From Anastrepha obliqua (Eukaryota; Arthropoda; Insecta; Diptera; Tephritidae): 64,000 nucleotides of DNA. Below, piece by piece: positions 44,893-54,728 of the stretch. Below the pieces are notes generated by a model. The model did no database searches. It saw nothing but the letters and a program-made list of their open reading frames with translations, and was not told where the DNA came from. The position numbers and the translations under genes are program-made. Location of the stretch: contig NC_072895.1 of the NCBI RefSeq assembly GCF_027943255.1, forward strand, positions 74,092,001-74,156,000, written 5' to 3'. The first letter of the stretch is position 1, and every line of letters begins with the position of its first letter.

Positions 44893-47308
44893 ATGATTAG
44901 GGAGATAAAATCTACCCATAATGTTGTTACCTCTAAATTGTTTTCATGTGTTGTTGGAGCATTATTAAACACTAATTTGCATCCAGTTAAAGTGAAAAAA
45001 TGCCTGAAATAAATTCACTTGCATGTAGGGTTATTTATAGCATCTTTATGTGCACCAATTTGAAAGCCAATCGTTTTATTCAAATTAATAAATTATCGAC
45101 AAGTTACGATATTTTAAGTACAATTGTACTTTTTATTTGATTGAAATTAAAAAAAAGTTAAAGTTCGTGTAGCGTAGTACACATAACAGAAGTGAAACTT
45201 TCAAGGCCGACAAAGAAAGAGGGAGAGACCCGAGCGAGAATGAGAGACATAGAGAGAGAGAGAGAGAAAGAATATATATCTTAAGAAAATCACAACATTT
45301 GCAGATAATACAAATAGACAAGATTTATAAAAAACGGAGAAGTGTAGACCGGTGTAGGTAAACGCCGGACACAAGCCGTGGCAACAACGCGCACTACTCC
45401 GAGCGTTTATCACCCGCACAAACGCAGCGATTCCAGGACCGCAGCAATGGCACAAACTACCGCAAGGCAATTCCAATAAATGTAACGCTGGATAGCAGCA
45501 AAAAAAAAAACGCCGAAAAAATTGGGATCAAAAAATGCCCCAAACAGTAGGCCCCAAGGAAAGGTGTCAAAAACTAGGCACCAAAAATATATTTCCTACA
45601 AGTTTGCACCAGCAAACAAGCGCCAAAAAGTAGACAATGTTATTTCTCACTAGAAATTAGGAACCACGAGGAAAAACTCAGGAAAAATAGCCTAAAGTGC
45701 ATCTAAGATATATATAAGGTATAGCGCTCTCTCTCCTTTTCCTCTACGTTGCATCTGTTTTCCCTCTCGCGTAACGAAAATGCCCAAAACGTTGCATGGC
45801 TTTGAAATTTTACTCTCCATTCTCGCTCGTCCATCGCCGCCTAAGAAGTTTCACCTCAAAAATTTAAAAATACAATTTGACGATTTTTCGTACAATTTCA
45901 ACATAAACAAGTTTTCTCAGGAAGATTTTGTTTTTTTTATTATACTTATTTATTTGAATATTGATAGTTTACAAAACTTTTTGCGAAAGACAAAAAAGAA
46001 TGGGCTGTAAAAATGAAATTCTTGAAATCGTACCAATATAAGCCAATTATTTCCGGTGAAACAATAGCATATTGCCTTTTATAGTAAAACTATTTCCAAA
46101 TTCTTTAATTGAAAAGTCAGAACAAATTAACGGATATACCGAGCAATTGAAGACTATTTGAAATTTAAAAACTTGGAACTGTATTCATTAACTTCTTTTC
46201 GGCATGCCATTTGTGTTGTACGAGTATGTAGTTAGTCAGAAGTTCAAGTCGCCTCGAAAAAATACATTTTGTTCGTTGGCTTAATACAATGTTGAAATCT
46301 GATATATCTATAGTATCAACACTTAAGTGTTTCGTTTGGTGTATATTGGTATATATGCATAGGAATTTATTTTCAAAGGCCAAGCTCAAAGCTTTTTATT
46401 AATATCTTTTACACAAAAAAACGTCAATTCTATCGTTTTCGGAACACTTAAGAAAACAACTTGTTTGTCCATAGAATCAATAAGAGTTGTGAAAAAAACT
46501 ATGTAGTACAACAATAGACTTCACAAATGAAGAAATTTGGAACATCTTTTACAACAAAAAATGTACAATTATATTCCCTAGCACGGTCCAAACAAGGAAT
46601 GCAAACATGACCAGCAACTAGCTTTTGGGATGCATGCTAGGATGTCTCCGATTGCCAAATGGAGCGCTCAAATGACACTTATTTTCTTCAAAGACAACAT
46701 TGACATTACAAGCGTACAATAACACATTTAAATATTTGCTTTTGACAACATTAATCTACTCGTATAGTTATAATTCGAGGAGCGTCGTTTGATTATTTTG
46801 AGTTTCAAGTCAGTTATCTCTGTATTGTACTTGTATGAGTATAAGTGACCTAGAAAGCTGCTGAAACCATTTAGCAAATAGCCCAACATAATAGTCTTTG
46901 GATCCTCTCTGTCAATATGCTTTAAAAACATATATACATATAATATGTTGACGCTCTGCATATCAATCAACTTTCGCAACTCTATTGACCGGATATCCTC
47001 TCTACAACATGTTCATAATTATGCGGGTAAATAAATAAAGTAAATGCACATACATAGCTAATGCAAAAAAAAAACACCAAAGGGGAAGTTAATATTTAAA
47101 TCGACATTGAATTGACTTGCAAAACAATTTAATACCCACCTCTACATTGTACATTGTCTTTTCAATTATGTCTCCATTGCTGCTTCACTTATAGTCTGCA
47201 AAATAAAAAAATCGAATTCGTTAAACTGCCATTGAGTTAACTGTGTTTTTGTTGCTCTTTGTTTTTCTTTGTTAGAAGACGCCATGCGTCAGGACGCTGT
47301 GTTACTTA
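44893..47308. other. Intergenic DNA
   Basis: It holds an (AG)n run at 45251-45268 and a CG-richer block at 45330-45480 of unknown origin. At 45480-45620 an AAAA(A)-spaced block contains CCCCAAACAGTAGGCCCCAAG and similar phrases. No protein similarity was recognised; ORFs at 45133-45476 and 45780-46010 look like chance. Confidence 0.4.
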
Positions 47309-47874
47309 CAGGGTTGCCAATATTCGACGGACCCATCTGGCAACCGTGTATCTTTTGACAGAGACGTCAGATCGCTTAATGACATACCGCGTTGGAAGCG
47401 TCAGTCCAAGCAGATTTTTACCATCGAACAGTACACGCCACGCAAGCGCTCCCAAATTGTTGAAATTTACATTCAACAAAAGAAGTCAATTGTGAAAACT
47501 CAACGTGCGTATAAAAAATTAAATAATGTGAAAAGTGCGTCTTCTAAGAACCCCATTGAACGTTTGTACGAAAGATTTTCGACTGGTGATGCTCTTTCTA
47601 ATCCAAAGAGGCCAAATCAAAACCGGCCAAGGCGATCGGATGAGAATATTGCTCTTGTACAGGCCAGTGTTGAGACGTCGCCAAGGACATCCCAAAAACG
47701 CCGTTCTCAGCAGTTGGGCATTGCTCGGACCACTTTCCAACGAATTATCCGCATTGATTTGCATTTACTCCCGTATAAGATTCAATTGACGCAAAGATTG
47801 TTGCCTGCGCACAAGCCTCGTCGATTGGAATGGGCCCAAAGAGTCAAAGGGTCCGTCGAATATGGGCAACCCTG
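47309..47874 (+). mobile_element. Tc1/mariner deletion derivative retaining the DNA-binding region
   Basis: The terminal inverted repeats are CAGGGTTGCCAATATTCGAC and, inverted from the right end, CAGGGTTGCCCATATTCGAC, continuing GGACCC. TA lies on the left (47307-47308); the right flank reads CA. Between them an open frame without ATG runs from about 47395 to 47881: FTIEQYTPRKRSQIVEIYIQ, QRAYKKLNNVKSASSKNPIE, QNRPRRSDENIALVQASVET, SQQLGIARTTFQRIIRIDLH and KPRRLEWAQRV. This is the bipartite helix-turn-helix head of a mariner transposase. The catalytic domain has been deleted and the right terminal repeat follows directly. Confidence 0.75.
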
Positions 47875-48233
47875 CATATAACAGAAAGTGGCAGATTTCA
47901 CTGTGATTAATGAGCAGAGAACGTTAATGTATAGAGAAGTCTCAATGACAGGAACGTATGGAATTTCGAGGAATATTCGTCTCGCGAAGACTAATCACCA
48001 CAGACACATTTTTCACCAAAAGTTAACAGTAGGGGACTGAATTATATGTAAATTTAGCAGCAGTCAATAGGAATTTGTTGGTGATTAGAAGCAAAGAATG
48101 TTAGGTAGCTTTTTAATATGACCGTATATACGAGGGGTGCCTTTTATATGTCGCGATTAGAGAACAACAACAAATTTTAATCATCGAAAATCACTTTATT
48201 GTTTTTCAAAATATTCTCCATGAAGATCTATAT

Positions 48234-48242
48234 ACACTTTTG

Positions 48243-48245
<3 letters not shown>
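48234..48245. repeat. Target-site duplication of the LOA-like element (left copy)
   Basis: ACACTTTTGCAT at 48234-48245 matches 53492-53503. It lies next to the poly(T) (poly(A) on the minus strand), as expected for target-primed insertion. The last T is ambiguous because it merges with the poly(T). Confidence 0.85.
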
Positions 48246-48273
<28 letters not shown>

Positions 48274-48343
48274 GTCGGGACAACTAGCAAGTGCAGCACT
48301 CAGACATTAATTGAGTCCATTGTACTACACTTGGATTCCCTTT

Positions 48344-51300
48344 TTAATTTTCTTTAAATCTACCCGATCTCCGAAGAAATCTGAGTAGATCTTGTGGTGC
48401 CAAGGAGCCAAGATGGTCGCTTCTTAACACATCAGTGCCAAAGACCTCAAACCTGATTCGGGCGAAGGCGGGGCAGACACACAGGAAGTGATCCGCCGTC
48501 TCATCCTCCTCTTCACAAGCTGGGCAGAGTACACTGTCTGAGATGCCCAACCTTTCCATGTGCTTTGCCCACAGAAAGTGGCCCGTCATTAGTCCAACCA
48601 GCCGTCTGCACTCCCCTCTGCCTAATGACAGAAGGGTTTGCGACAGTCGATCGGACATGACAGGTAACATCAGTTTTGCCCATCTGCAGCCTCTCTCAGC
48701 CTGCCAAGCTCGCTTGTGGGTAGTAGTTACCCATTTGCTAACCGTGGCCGTGATGGCCGCAGAGGGGAGTGGCAAAGCGGGCTCTGGGCCAAAGAAATTG
48801 GCCTCAGAGCCCATCTTAGCTAAGGAGTCAGAGGTCTCGTTACCCGCGATACCCACGTGTCCCGGGACCCATGTTAGCATCAGGCTGTTATGTCTGCCGA
48901 CATAGTTCAGCCTGGATTTACAGGACTTCACTACCCCTGATGTGGTTTGAGGGCTGTCTAAGGCCATAAGCGCAGCTTGGCTGTCGCTGCAGACACATAT
49001 AGATCTGCCTCTCCATCGTTTTTCCACAACAAAGTTCATCGCTTCTTGAACTGCATACACCTCCGCTTGAAACACAGATGCATGCATTCCAAGAGCAAAG
49101 TGCAGTTTTGTCCCGCTGGATTCCACGTAGACCCCAGAGCCGGAGCCATGCTCGGTCCTGGAGCCATCCGTAAAAATGCGAAAACAGTGTTTGCCGGGCT
49201 CATTTTCTGAGTCTCCCCACAACTGAGCCTCTGGTAGCACTACACTGTATCTCTTTTCAAGTACGACTCTTGATGGCATTGAGTCAAGGGGCATGGAGAG
49301 AATCGTTGGATCGATGTCCATACCTTCTCTGTGTTCCAATGCCGGACAAGGGCCGTACCAGTTCCCACTGTGTTTCAGTCTGCAGATGGCCTTCAGGGCC
49401 TCTCCTCGGATGAAAGCATCAAGTGGTGGTAAACCAATCAGAGCATCTAGTGCCGGGCCTGAAGTAGTCGGAAAAGCTCCGGTGCAACAGATGGCCACAG
49501 TGCGTTGTAGTCTCGATAAGGTCCTCCTGACTTCCACTAGGGATAGTCTACTCATCCAGACCACTGATGCATAGGTGATAATGGGTCTTATCATAGCTGT
49601 GTAGATCCATAGGACCTTGCTAGGAGAGAGACCCCACGTTTTCCCAAAGACACCTTTGCACTGCCAGAAAGCTGTCAGCGCTTTGGATGCCTTTGTCTCA
49701 ACGTGTGATTTCCATAGGAGCTTACTATCGAGGATTACTCCTAGATATTTAATTTCCTTGGATAGCTGGATTGTGACTCCTTTTAGCTTTGGCAGAACGA
49801 TTCCGTCAAGCTTCCTCCTTCTGGTAAAGAGGACAATACCAGTCTTGGCGGGATTTGCCGACAGCCCGTTCGCACAGCACCAAGTGTCAATCCGATCCAG
49901 AGTTTTCTGCACTTTCCTGCAGATGTTCATAAGCGAAGAGCCTGTTACCAAACAAGCAACGTCGTCCGCATATGCTTGTGCGTAGACTCCCGAATCGTTT
50001 AAGGTGGTGAGTAGAGGATCGATTACCATGCACCAGAGCAACGGAGACAGCACACCGCCTTGGGGGCAGCCTCTGTTAACCCCAGATGACACCAGCAGAT
50101 CTTCCTCTGCTCGCACCGAAACGATTCTTTGGGCCAGCATCGAACGAATCCAATTTACTAGCACCCGGTCTACGCCGTGCCTACTAGCAGAGTTACACAT
50201 ACTATCAAAAGTGGCATTATCAAACGCCCCCTCTATGTCTAAAAAGATACCCATAGCGTAGTCCCTCCTGTCGATGGCCAGCTCTATCCTTGCAACAAGG
50301 TTTTGCAGTGCCGACTCGCAGGATTTTCCACTCTGATAGGCATGCTGAAATAGAGACAGAGGGTGAGCCTTCAGCGACTTCTGACGTATGCGCAGTTCCA
50401 CTAGTCGTTCGAGACTTTTCAGCATGAAAGAGGTCATGCTGATTGGTCTAAAGCTTTTGGGGCTGGTGTAGTCGTCTTTTCCAACCTTTGGGATGAAAGC
50501 GACCCTCACCATCCTCCAAGAGCGTGGTATGTAAGCCAGTGCCAGGCATGCCGAGAAGATTTTCTTCAGGGCTGCTGTCACGAACTCTGCACCCTCCTTC
50601 AGCATGGCAGGAAATATGCCATCTGGTCCGGGCGACTTGTAGTCGCCAAAAGATTTGATGGCAAATCGAATGGCGGCCACATTCACCACAGATCTGGCAA
50701 CGAACCAGTCATGCCGAGAAGGTGTAGCAGCTCTGACAACTGCCTCTATCAATAAGGGCTGTTGCCGGCTGATGCTTATCTGATTACCAGGAAAGTGAGA
50801 CTCCATCAGCAAGCTGAGTGTCTCACTTTTCCGCTCCGTGAAGGAGCCATCAGATTTCCTAAGTGACCCCAGCTTTGCCGTTGGGTCCCTTTTCAGGATC
50901 CTAACCAACTTCGCCGTGTCACTCAGAGATTCAATACCGCTGCAGAATTCCCTATATGAGGCTTTTTTCGATTCCCGAATAAGCCTCTTGTAGTTCTTCT
51001 GAACATCACGGTATCGCTCCCAGTCCTCTGCAAGGTTAGTCTTGAGGGCCCGGTTTAGGAGTTTTCTCGACTCACGCCTCAACATCTGGAGCTCTTGGTT
51101 CCACCAAGGAACGGGAGTCCGGCTCGGGAGAGGTCGAGTTGGACAGGCTGACTCAAAACAGTCGGTTAGGGCAGCGTTGAGTTTCTCAACAGCCGCCTCA
51201 ATGGCCTGTTCTTTTCGAAGTCTTGGTGGCGCAACGTCAAGGTCCCGCAACGCCTCCCTAAACTTCTGCCAGTCTGTTTTTCTTGGGTTTCTAGAGGGCA

Positions 51301-52033
51301 ATGGCATTTGTGCCTCCTCGCCACACTGAAACTCAATGTACCTGTGGTCCGAGCACGAATCTTCGGCAAGGACTCTCCAGTTCTTGATTGACCACCCAAG
51401 TTTTGAGTTTGATAGGGTTAGATCAATCACCTCCTGTCTTCTAGACGTTACAAACGTTGGCTGTGAGCCCTTGTTTTGTATGTCTAGGCAGGAGGACGCG
51501 ATAAATTCGAATAGTCGAGAGCCCCGTCCATTGCACTTGCTGCTGCCCCAGATTGTATGCTGGGCATTAGCATCGCAACATAGGATGAGGCCCAGACTGC
51601 GCCGCTCACAGAACCTCACGAGACTAGTGGCCTTCCCGGGTGGTGGCCCTTCCAGAGCATCGTAAGGAAAGTAAGCAGATGCAATCACAAACTTCGACCA
51701 TCCGCGTCTACCTCTATAACACACCTCAGCCGCTACCAGGTCTTGGCAACAGAATTGCTCAAGACCCGTCACAGTGAGATGGGATGATACTATAAGACCG
51801 GTCCTAGGTCTGCTAGAACTCCTGTCATATAGTAACGTGGCCCCTTTCAGCGCACTTAAGCCACAGAGACGGCCCCTAAAGACCCAGGGCTCTTGCACTG
51901 CTGTTATGTGGGGTAATGTGTGCAGCTGGGAAAGCCTTCTACTTAGTAGTGCAGTAGCGGCTTTGGAATGCTGCAAGTTAATTTGCGTCACCGTCAAGGG
52001 ACGATAGCTACAGGAATCGTCCGAGTCAATCAT
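48344..52033 (-). CDS. LOA-like ORF2: endonuclease, reverse transcriptase and RNase H
   Basis: This is a single open frame of 1229 residues. An APE-type endonuclease spans about residues 10-240, with TQINLQHSKAA, AVQEPW, LCCDANAQHTIWGS and SDHRYIEF carrying the usual Asn, Glu, Asp/Asn and Asp-His. Reverse transcriptase spans about 420-780, with KSPGPDGIFPAML, FRPISMTSFMLKSLER, FLDIEGAFDN, NRGCPQGGVLSPLLW and the catalytic AYADDVACLV at about 687-696. RNase H spans about 945-1075, with FTDGSRTEHGSG, FQAEVYAVQEA, CSDSQAALMAL and WVPGHVGIAGNETSDSLA. A C-terminal CPACEEEDETADHFLCVC finger sits at about 1167-1184. No key residue is missing. Its ATG overlaps the ORF1 stop as ATGA (52033-52030), suggesting coupled re-initiation as described for R1-group elements such as SART1. 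It would make the enzyme for target-primed reverse transcription. Confidence 0.9.
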   Translation of the reverse strand: MIDSDDSCSYRPLTVTQINLQHSKAATALLSRRLSQLHTLPHITAVQEPWVFRGRLCGLSALKGATLLYDRSSSRPRTGLIVSSHLTVTGLEQFCCQDLVAAEVCYRGRRGWSKFVIASAYFPYDALEGPPPGKATSLVRFCERRSLGLILCCDANAQHTIWGSSKCNGRGSRLFEFIASSCLDIQNKGSQPTFVTSRRQEVIDLTLSNSKLGWSIKNWRVLAEDSCSDHRYIEFQCGEEAQMPLPSRNPRKTDWQKFREALRDLDVAPPRLRKEQAIEAAVEKLNAALTDCFESACPTRPLPSRTPVPWWNQELQMLRRESRKLLNRALKTNLAEDWERYRDVQKNYKRLIRESKKASYREFCSGIESLSDTAKLVRILKRDPTAKLGSLRKSDGSFTERKSETLSLLMESHFPGNQISISRQQPLLIEAVVRAATPSRHDWFVARSVVNVAAIRFAIKSFGDYKSPGPDGIFPAMLKEGAEFVTAALKKIFSACLALAYIPRSWRMVRVAFIPKVGKDDYTSPKSFRPISMTSFMLKSLERLVELRIRQKSLKAHPLSLFQHAYQSGKSCESALQNLVARIELAIDRRDYAMGIFLDIEGAFDNATFDSMCNSASRHGVDRVLVNWIRSMLAQRIVSVRAEEDLLVSSGVNRGCPQGGVLSPLLWCMVIDPLLTTLNDSGVYAQAYADDVACLVTGSSLMNICRKVQKTLDRIDTWCCANGLSANPAKTGIVLFTRRRKLDGIVLPKLKGVTIQLSKEIKYLGVILDSKLLWKSHVETKASKALTAFWQCKGVFGKTWGLSPSKVLWIYTAMIRPIITYASVVWMSRLSLVEVRRTLSRLQRTVAICCTGAFPTTSGPALDALIGLPPLDAFIRGEALKAICRLKHSGNWYGPCPALEHREGMDIDPTILSMPLDSMPSRVVLEKRYSVVLPEAQLWGDSENEPGKHCFRIFTDGSRTEHGSGSGVYVESSGTKLHFALGMHASVFQAEVYAVQEAMNFVVEKRWRGRSICVCSDSQAALMALDSPQTTSGVVKSCKSRLNYVGRHNSLMLTWVPGHVGIAGNETSDSLAKMGSEANFFGPEPALPLPSAAITATVSKWVTTTHKRAWQAERGCRWAKLMLPVMSDRLSQTLLSLGRGECRRLVGLMTGHFLWAKHMERLGISDSVLCPACEEEDETADHFLCVCPAFARIRFEVFGTDVLRSDHLGSLAPQDLLRFLRRSGRFKEN

Positions 52034-53295
52034 TTGGGAAAGACATGAAAGCTGGCCGTCCCAAGGAAGAGACTCAGACGGTTCCCGTACCGTGAGCCCA
52101 TGACATCAACACTGGCCTCGTCCACTCGCACCACAAGAGTAGCACCTTCCTTCCCGTCCCGGTTTTTACTCTTGGTGTACGAGACGACTCGCCAAAGCCT
52201 CGTGTTGATGCCCGGATTCTGGGCACGTAGACAGGATAGGACATCCGCCGTAGACAGGTCTGGATCCGGAATCCAGCAGATGGCCTTCCTGAGGGGTACA
52301 CTCTCCTCGCTGTAGACTGCGAAGCGAGTGGTCCCCATGGGGGGCACGTTATTGACCGCGGTCCTGATCCACTCGAAGTTGGCCAGAGACGCGCACGTCA
52401 CCTTTATGGTGCCGTCCTTTGTCTCATAGCCCTTCGCGTTGGCTTCCGGACCGGAGGCAATAACCCGACGCATCAGCTGGCTTTTGCAGTATTTGATTTC
52501 TGCATCCGTCAGCTGATGGTCGGGCCCCAGTTTTCCAACCACAGCCACAGGTCGTGGGCCAGCAGCCTTCTCGCTATAGGATGGCTTGGCCGCACCCTTG
52601 GATGTGCTAGGGCGAAGGTCCAGCTCCCGATCCTCCACTGACGAAGATTTCGCCGGGCAGACAGCTGTGCTGGACTTTTTGTCGAGGCGCCGATAGAGAC
52701 GTGGCTCAGCAGAACCTTTTCCCGCCACATTGACTGGCGCCAAGACCGCGCTCGTACCTTGGGGGGTCGTGGCTCGGTCATTGGCGGCAACCGCAGGGCA
52801 GGGAGGTGTGCTGCTTTCAGCCGCCGTCTTTCTCCGCTTGCCTCGAGAGCGAGACAACTTGGGAGTGCCTGTGCCCACCGAAGACTCGGTAGCTTCCGTG
52901 GGTGTCACTTCCGCTGACCGAGGTCGTTTGGAAGACACAGACACAGAAGGGCCGGCAGAGCCACATGAGGATTTCTCCCGCATGAGCTCTGCCCGCCGCT
53001 TTCTTCTCTTCCTCCTTGCCGCGCTCTTCGATTTCCCAGCTTCTTTGGGAGGTCGTGCAGCCACCGAAGAGACCTCACAACTCAGGCCCTCAGAAGCAGG
53101 GAAACGTTTTTCAGACTCTGAAGGAGAGGAGATTGCGATAGCAACCCCCGTCTCCTCCAGGATGCGCTCTCGCTCGTAGAGCTGAGAGACTTGGGTAATG
53201 GTTGGGGCCTCCAGAATCCATGCCCCTGCCGCCGAAGCGGGTGGATTGCCACTTGTGTGGATTCCACCTGGAGTAATAGATCCTTTGTTTTCCAT
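52030..53295 (-). CDS. LOA-like ORF1: gag-like RNA-binding protein
   Basis: The 421-residue frame starts with MENKGSITPGGIHTSGNPPA. The first 270 residues are a low-complexity, Ser/Pro/Ala-rich region with a basic patch (SAARRKRRKRRAELMREK) that may act in nuclear entry or RNA binding. The last 150 residues form a folded region (DAEIKYCKSQLMRRVIASG, IKVTCASLANFEWIRTAVNN, AICWIPDPDLSTADVLSCL, ATLVVRVDEASVDVMGS). It resembles the RRM-like DUF4780 domain found in ORF1 of insect retrotransposons. CCHC zinc knuckles, usual in jockey gag proteins, are absent. It ends FHVFPK with a TGA overlapping the ORF2 ATG. It probably coats the element RNA. Confidence 0.8.
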   Translation of the reverse strand: MENKGSITPGGIHTSGNPPASAAGAWILEAPTITQVSQLYERERILEETGVAIAISSPSESEKRFPASEGLSCEVSSVAARPPKEAGKSKSAARRKRRKRRAELMREKSSCGSAGPSVSVSSKRPRSAEVTPTEATESSVGTGTPKLSRSRGKRRKTAAESSTPPCPAVAANDRATTPQGTSAVLAPVNVAGKGSAEPRLYRRLDKKSSTAVCPAKSSSVEDRELDLRPSTSKGAAKPSYSEKAAGPRPVAVVGKLGPDHQLTDAEIKYCKSQLMRRVIASGPEANAKGYETKDGTIKVTCASLANFEWIRTAVNNVPPMGTTRFAVYSEESVPLRKAICWIPDPDLSTADVLSCLRAQNPGINTRLWRVVSYTKSKNRDGKEGATLVVRVDEASVDVMGSRYGNRLSLFLGTASFHVFPK

Positions 53296-53491
53296 TACCT
53301 TTTTTTGGTTTTTTTCGGGACTCCTCCCTAGCCAGTTTGGTTCGCGGATGGCACCCTGATTCTATGCCACCTTTGAGTCATCACACGAGTGTTGAACCCA
53401 CCCCAACAGGGAAGGCCACTCTTGTGATGCCAGGGCTCCCTATCCACCACCTGGGACGCGCCCGATGGGAGATCAGGCAACTCCACACGGG

Positions 53492-53503
53492 ACACTTTTG
53501 CAT
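53492..53503. repeat. Target-site duplication of the LOA-like element (right copy)
   Basis: ACACTTTTGCAT, at the 5' end of the retrotransposon, identical to 48234-48245. It falls in the last part of the mariner transposase coding region (after FDNWFKRMQK). Confidence 0.85.
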
Positions 53504-54475
53504 GCGTTTGAACCAATTGTCGAAGCACTTTTGCCACTCTGAATGAGGTACCTCCAAAACATGCATTCTGAATGCCGCAACCGCTTCTTCAGGTGTCGAA
53601 AAACGTTGACCTCTCAGTTTGTTTTTTACGTACGGGAATAAAAAGAAGTCATTCAGTGCCAAGTCAGGACTATACAGCGGATGACTCATTCGATGTTTTG
53701 GGTGCTCAAAAATGCAGTTGTTTGAGCCGATGTGTGAGAGCTCGCATTGTCCTGGTGAAGAGTGATGCGTCTTTGGCGATTGGTTTTCCTAATTTCTTGG
53801 AAGACAACTGGCAAACAAATGGTTGTGTACCACTCAGAATTTACTGTTCTGCGTTGTTCTGTCCGAAAAAACAGGCGACCATTTGCTTGGAAGTGCTTCG
53901 TGCGCGAACAACTTTTGTTGGGTTTGGCTCATCTTGAAACACCCATACAGTCAACTGCTGTTTACTTTCGAGCTCATATGCGTAAATCCATGATTCATCA
54001 CCTGTCACGATGTCATAGACGTGTTTCGAAGCCCCGCGATCGTATTTTTTGAGCATTTCCTTCGACCAATCGACACGAGCCTTTTTTTGAGCGATTGACA
54101 AATTGTGTGGGATCCAACGCGAACAAATTTTTTTGACGTAAAGTTTTTATGCAATGTTGAATGTATGCTGGTCCCACTAATGCCTAAGATTGTCTCAATC
54201 TCACGATAGGTCACATGATGATCTTGCAATATCAGTTCGCGCACAGCATCAATGGTTTTCGGAACAACAACTGATTTTGGACGACCTTCACGAAATTCGT
54301 CTTGGAGTGAACTACGACCACGATTGAATTCACCATACCATCGATAAACACTGGTCCTTGATGGAGCTTTATCGCCAAAAAATGAATTAAGTTCATCCAT
54401 GCAATGTTGCTGAGTTAATCCACGTCGAGGGTTGTAAAAAATAATCGCACGAAAATGTTCACGATTTAATTCCAT
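53500..54475 (-). pseudogene. Mariner DD34D transposase, broken
   Basis: The minus strand starts at 54475: MELNREHFRAIIFYNPRRGL, then FFGDKAPSRTSVYRWYGEFN and VTYREIETILGISGTSIHST, the two helix-turn-helix parts. A frameshift near 54110 leads to SIAQKKARVDWSKEMLKKYD and IVTGDESWIYAYELESKQQ with the first catalytic Asp. Then come stops, a decayed linker, LHQDNASSHTSAQTTAFL with the second Asp, a frameshift, and SPDLALNDFFLFPYVKNKLR with the third. The end, FDNWFKRMQK, is cut by the LOA insertion. The lesions predate or are independent of that insertion. Confidence 0.85.
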
Positions 54476-54656
54476 TTTTGGACCGAGATGAATCTTTTAA
54501 GTTACTGTAAACAACACAAATAGCGCTGGTATTTCAAAACGTTCTGAGTACGTAAAAGCCAAAAAATGTCAAACTTTGCGATACAGCTGTCAGTTGCCAG
54601 ATTGCAACACCAGGGTTGCCAAATCCCGACACATAAAAGGCACCCCTCGTATGACT

Positions 54657-54728
54657 GTGCTCGGACCGCAGGTATATTGAGTTTCAGTGTGGCGAGGAGG
54701 CACAAATGCCATTGCCCTCTGGAAACCC
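54657..54728 (+). repeat. Short fragment of LOA-like ORF2
   Basis: TGCTCGGACCGCAGGTATAT through CACAAATGCCATTGCCCTCT matches, with a few differences, the ORF2 coding strand of the full-length element (51288-51359 on the opposite strand; residues around SDHRYIEFQCGEEAQMPLP). It is about 72 bp and begins six bases after the mariner duplication. Confidence 0.75.

Larger units (their letters stand above)
48246..53491 (-). mobile_element. Full-length LOA-like non-LTR retrotransposon with two intact ORFs
   Basis: The element is about 5.25 kb, transcribed on the minus strand. Its 5' end (CCCGTGTGGAGTTGCCTG) starts right after the duplication at 53492, a 5' UTR of about 196 bp follows, then ORF1, ORF2, a short 3' UTR (48274-48343) and a poly(A) of about 28 nt. 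Both ORFs are open from end to end and the target duplication is still perfect, so this is a recent and potentially competent copy. The endonuclease, RT, RNase H and zinc-finger order fits the LOA/I group; LOA (Lian-like) is my best guess. Confidence 0.85.
48131..54649 (-). mobile_element. Mariner element (DD34D) split by a LOA-like retrotransposon
   Basis: The outer ends are CGAGGGGTGCCTTTTATATG at 48131 and its inverse CATAAAAGGCACCCCTCG ending at 54649, flanked by TA at 48129-48130 and 54650-54651. Subtracting the inserted retrotransposon and one copy of its duplication leaves about 1.26 kb, normal for a mariner. The two parts are 48131-48245 and 53492-54649. Confidence 0.85.

Noticed and set aside
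45133..45476. Minus-strand ORFs with Leu/Ser repeats
   Set aside because: The first is an (AG)n read-through; the second has no homology and no exon-like boundaries.
48543..53179. Many plus-strand ORFs opposite the LOA-like element
   Set aside because: They are antisense shadows of the GC-rich ORF1 and ORF2.
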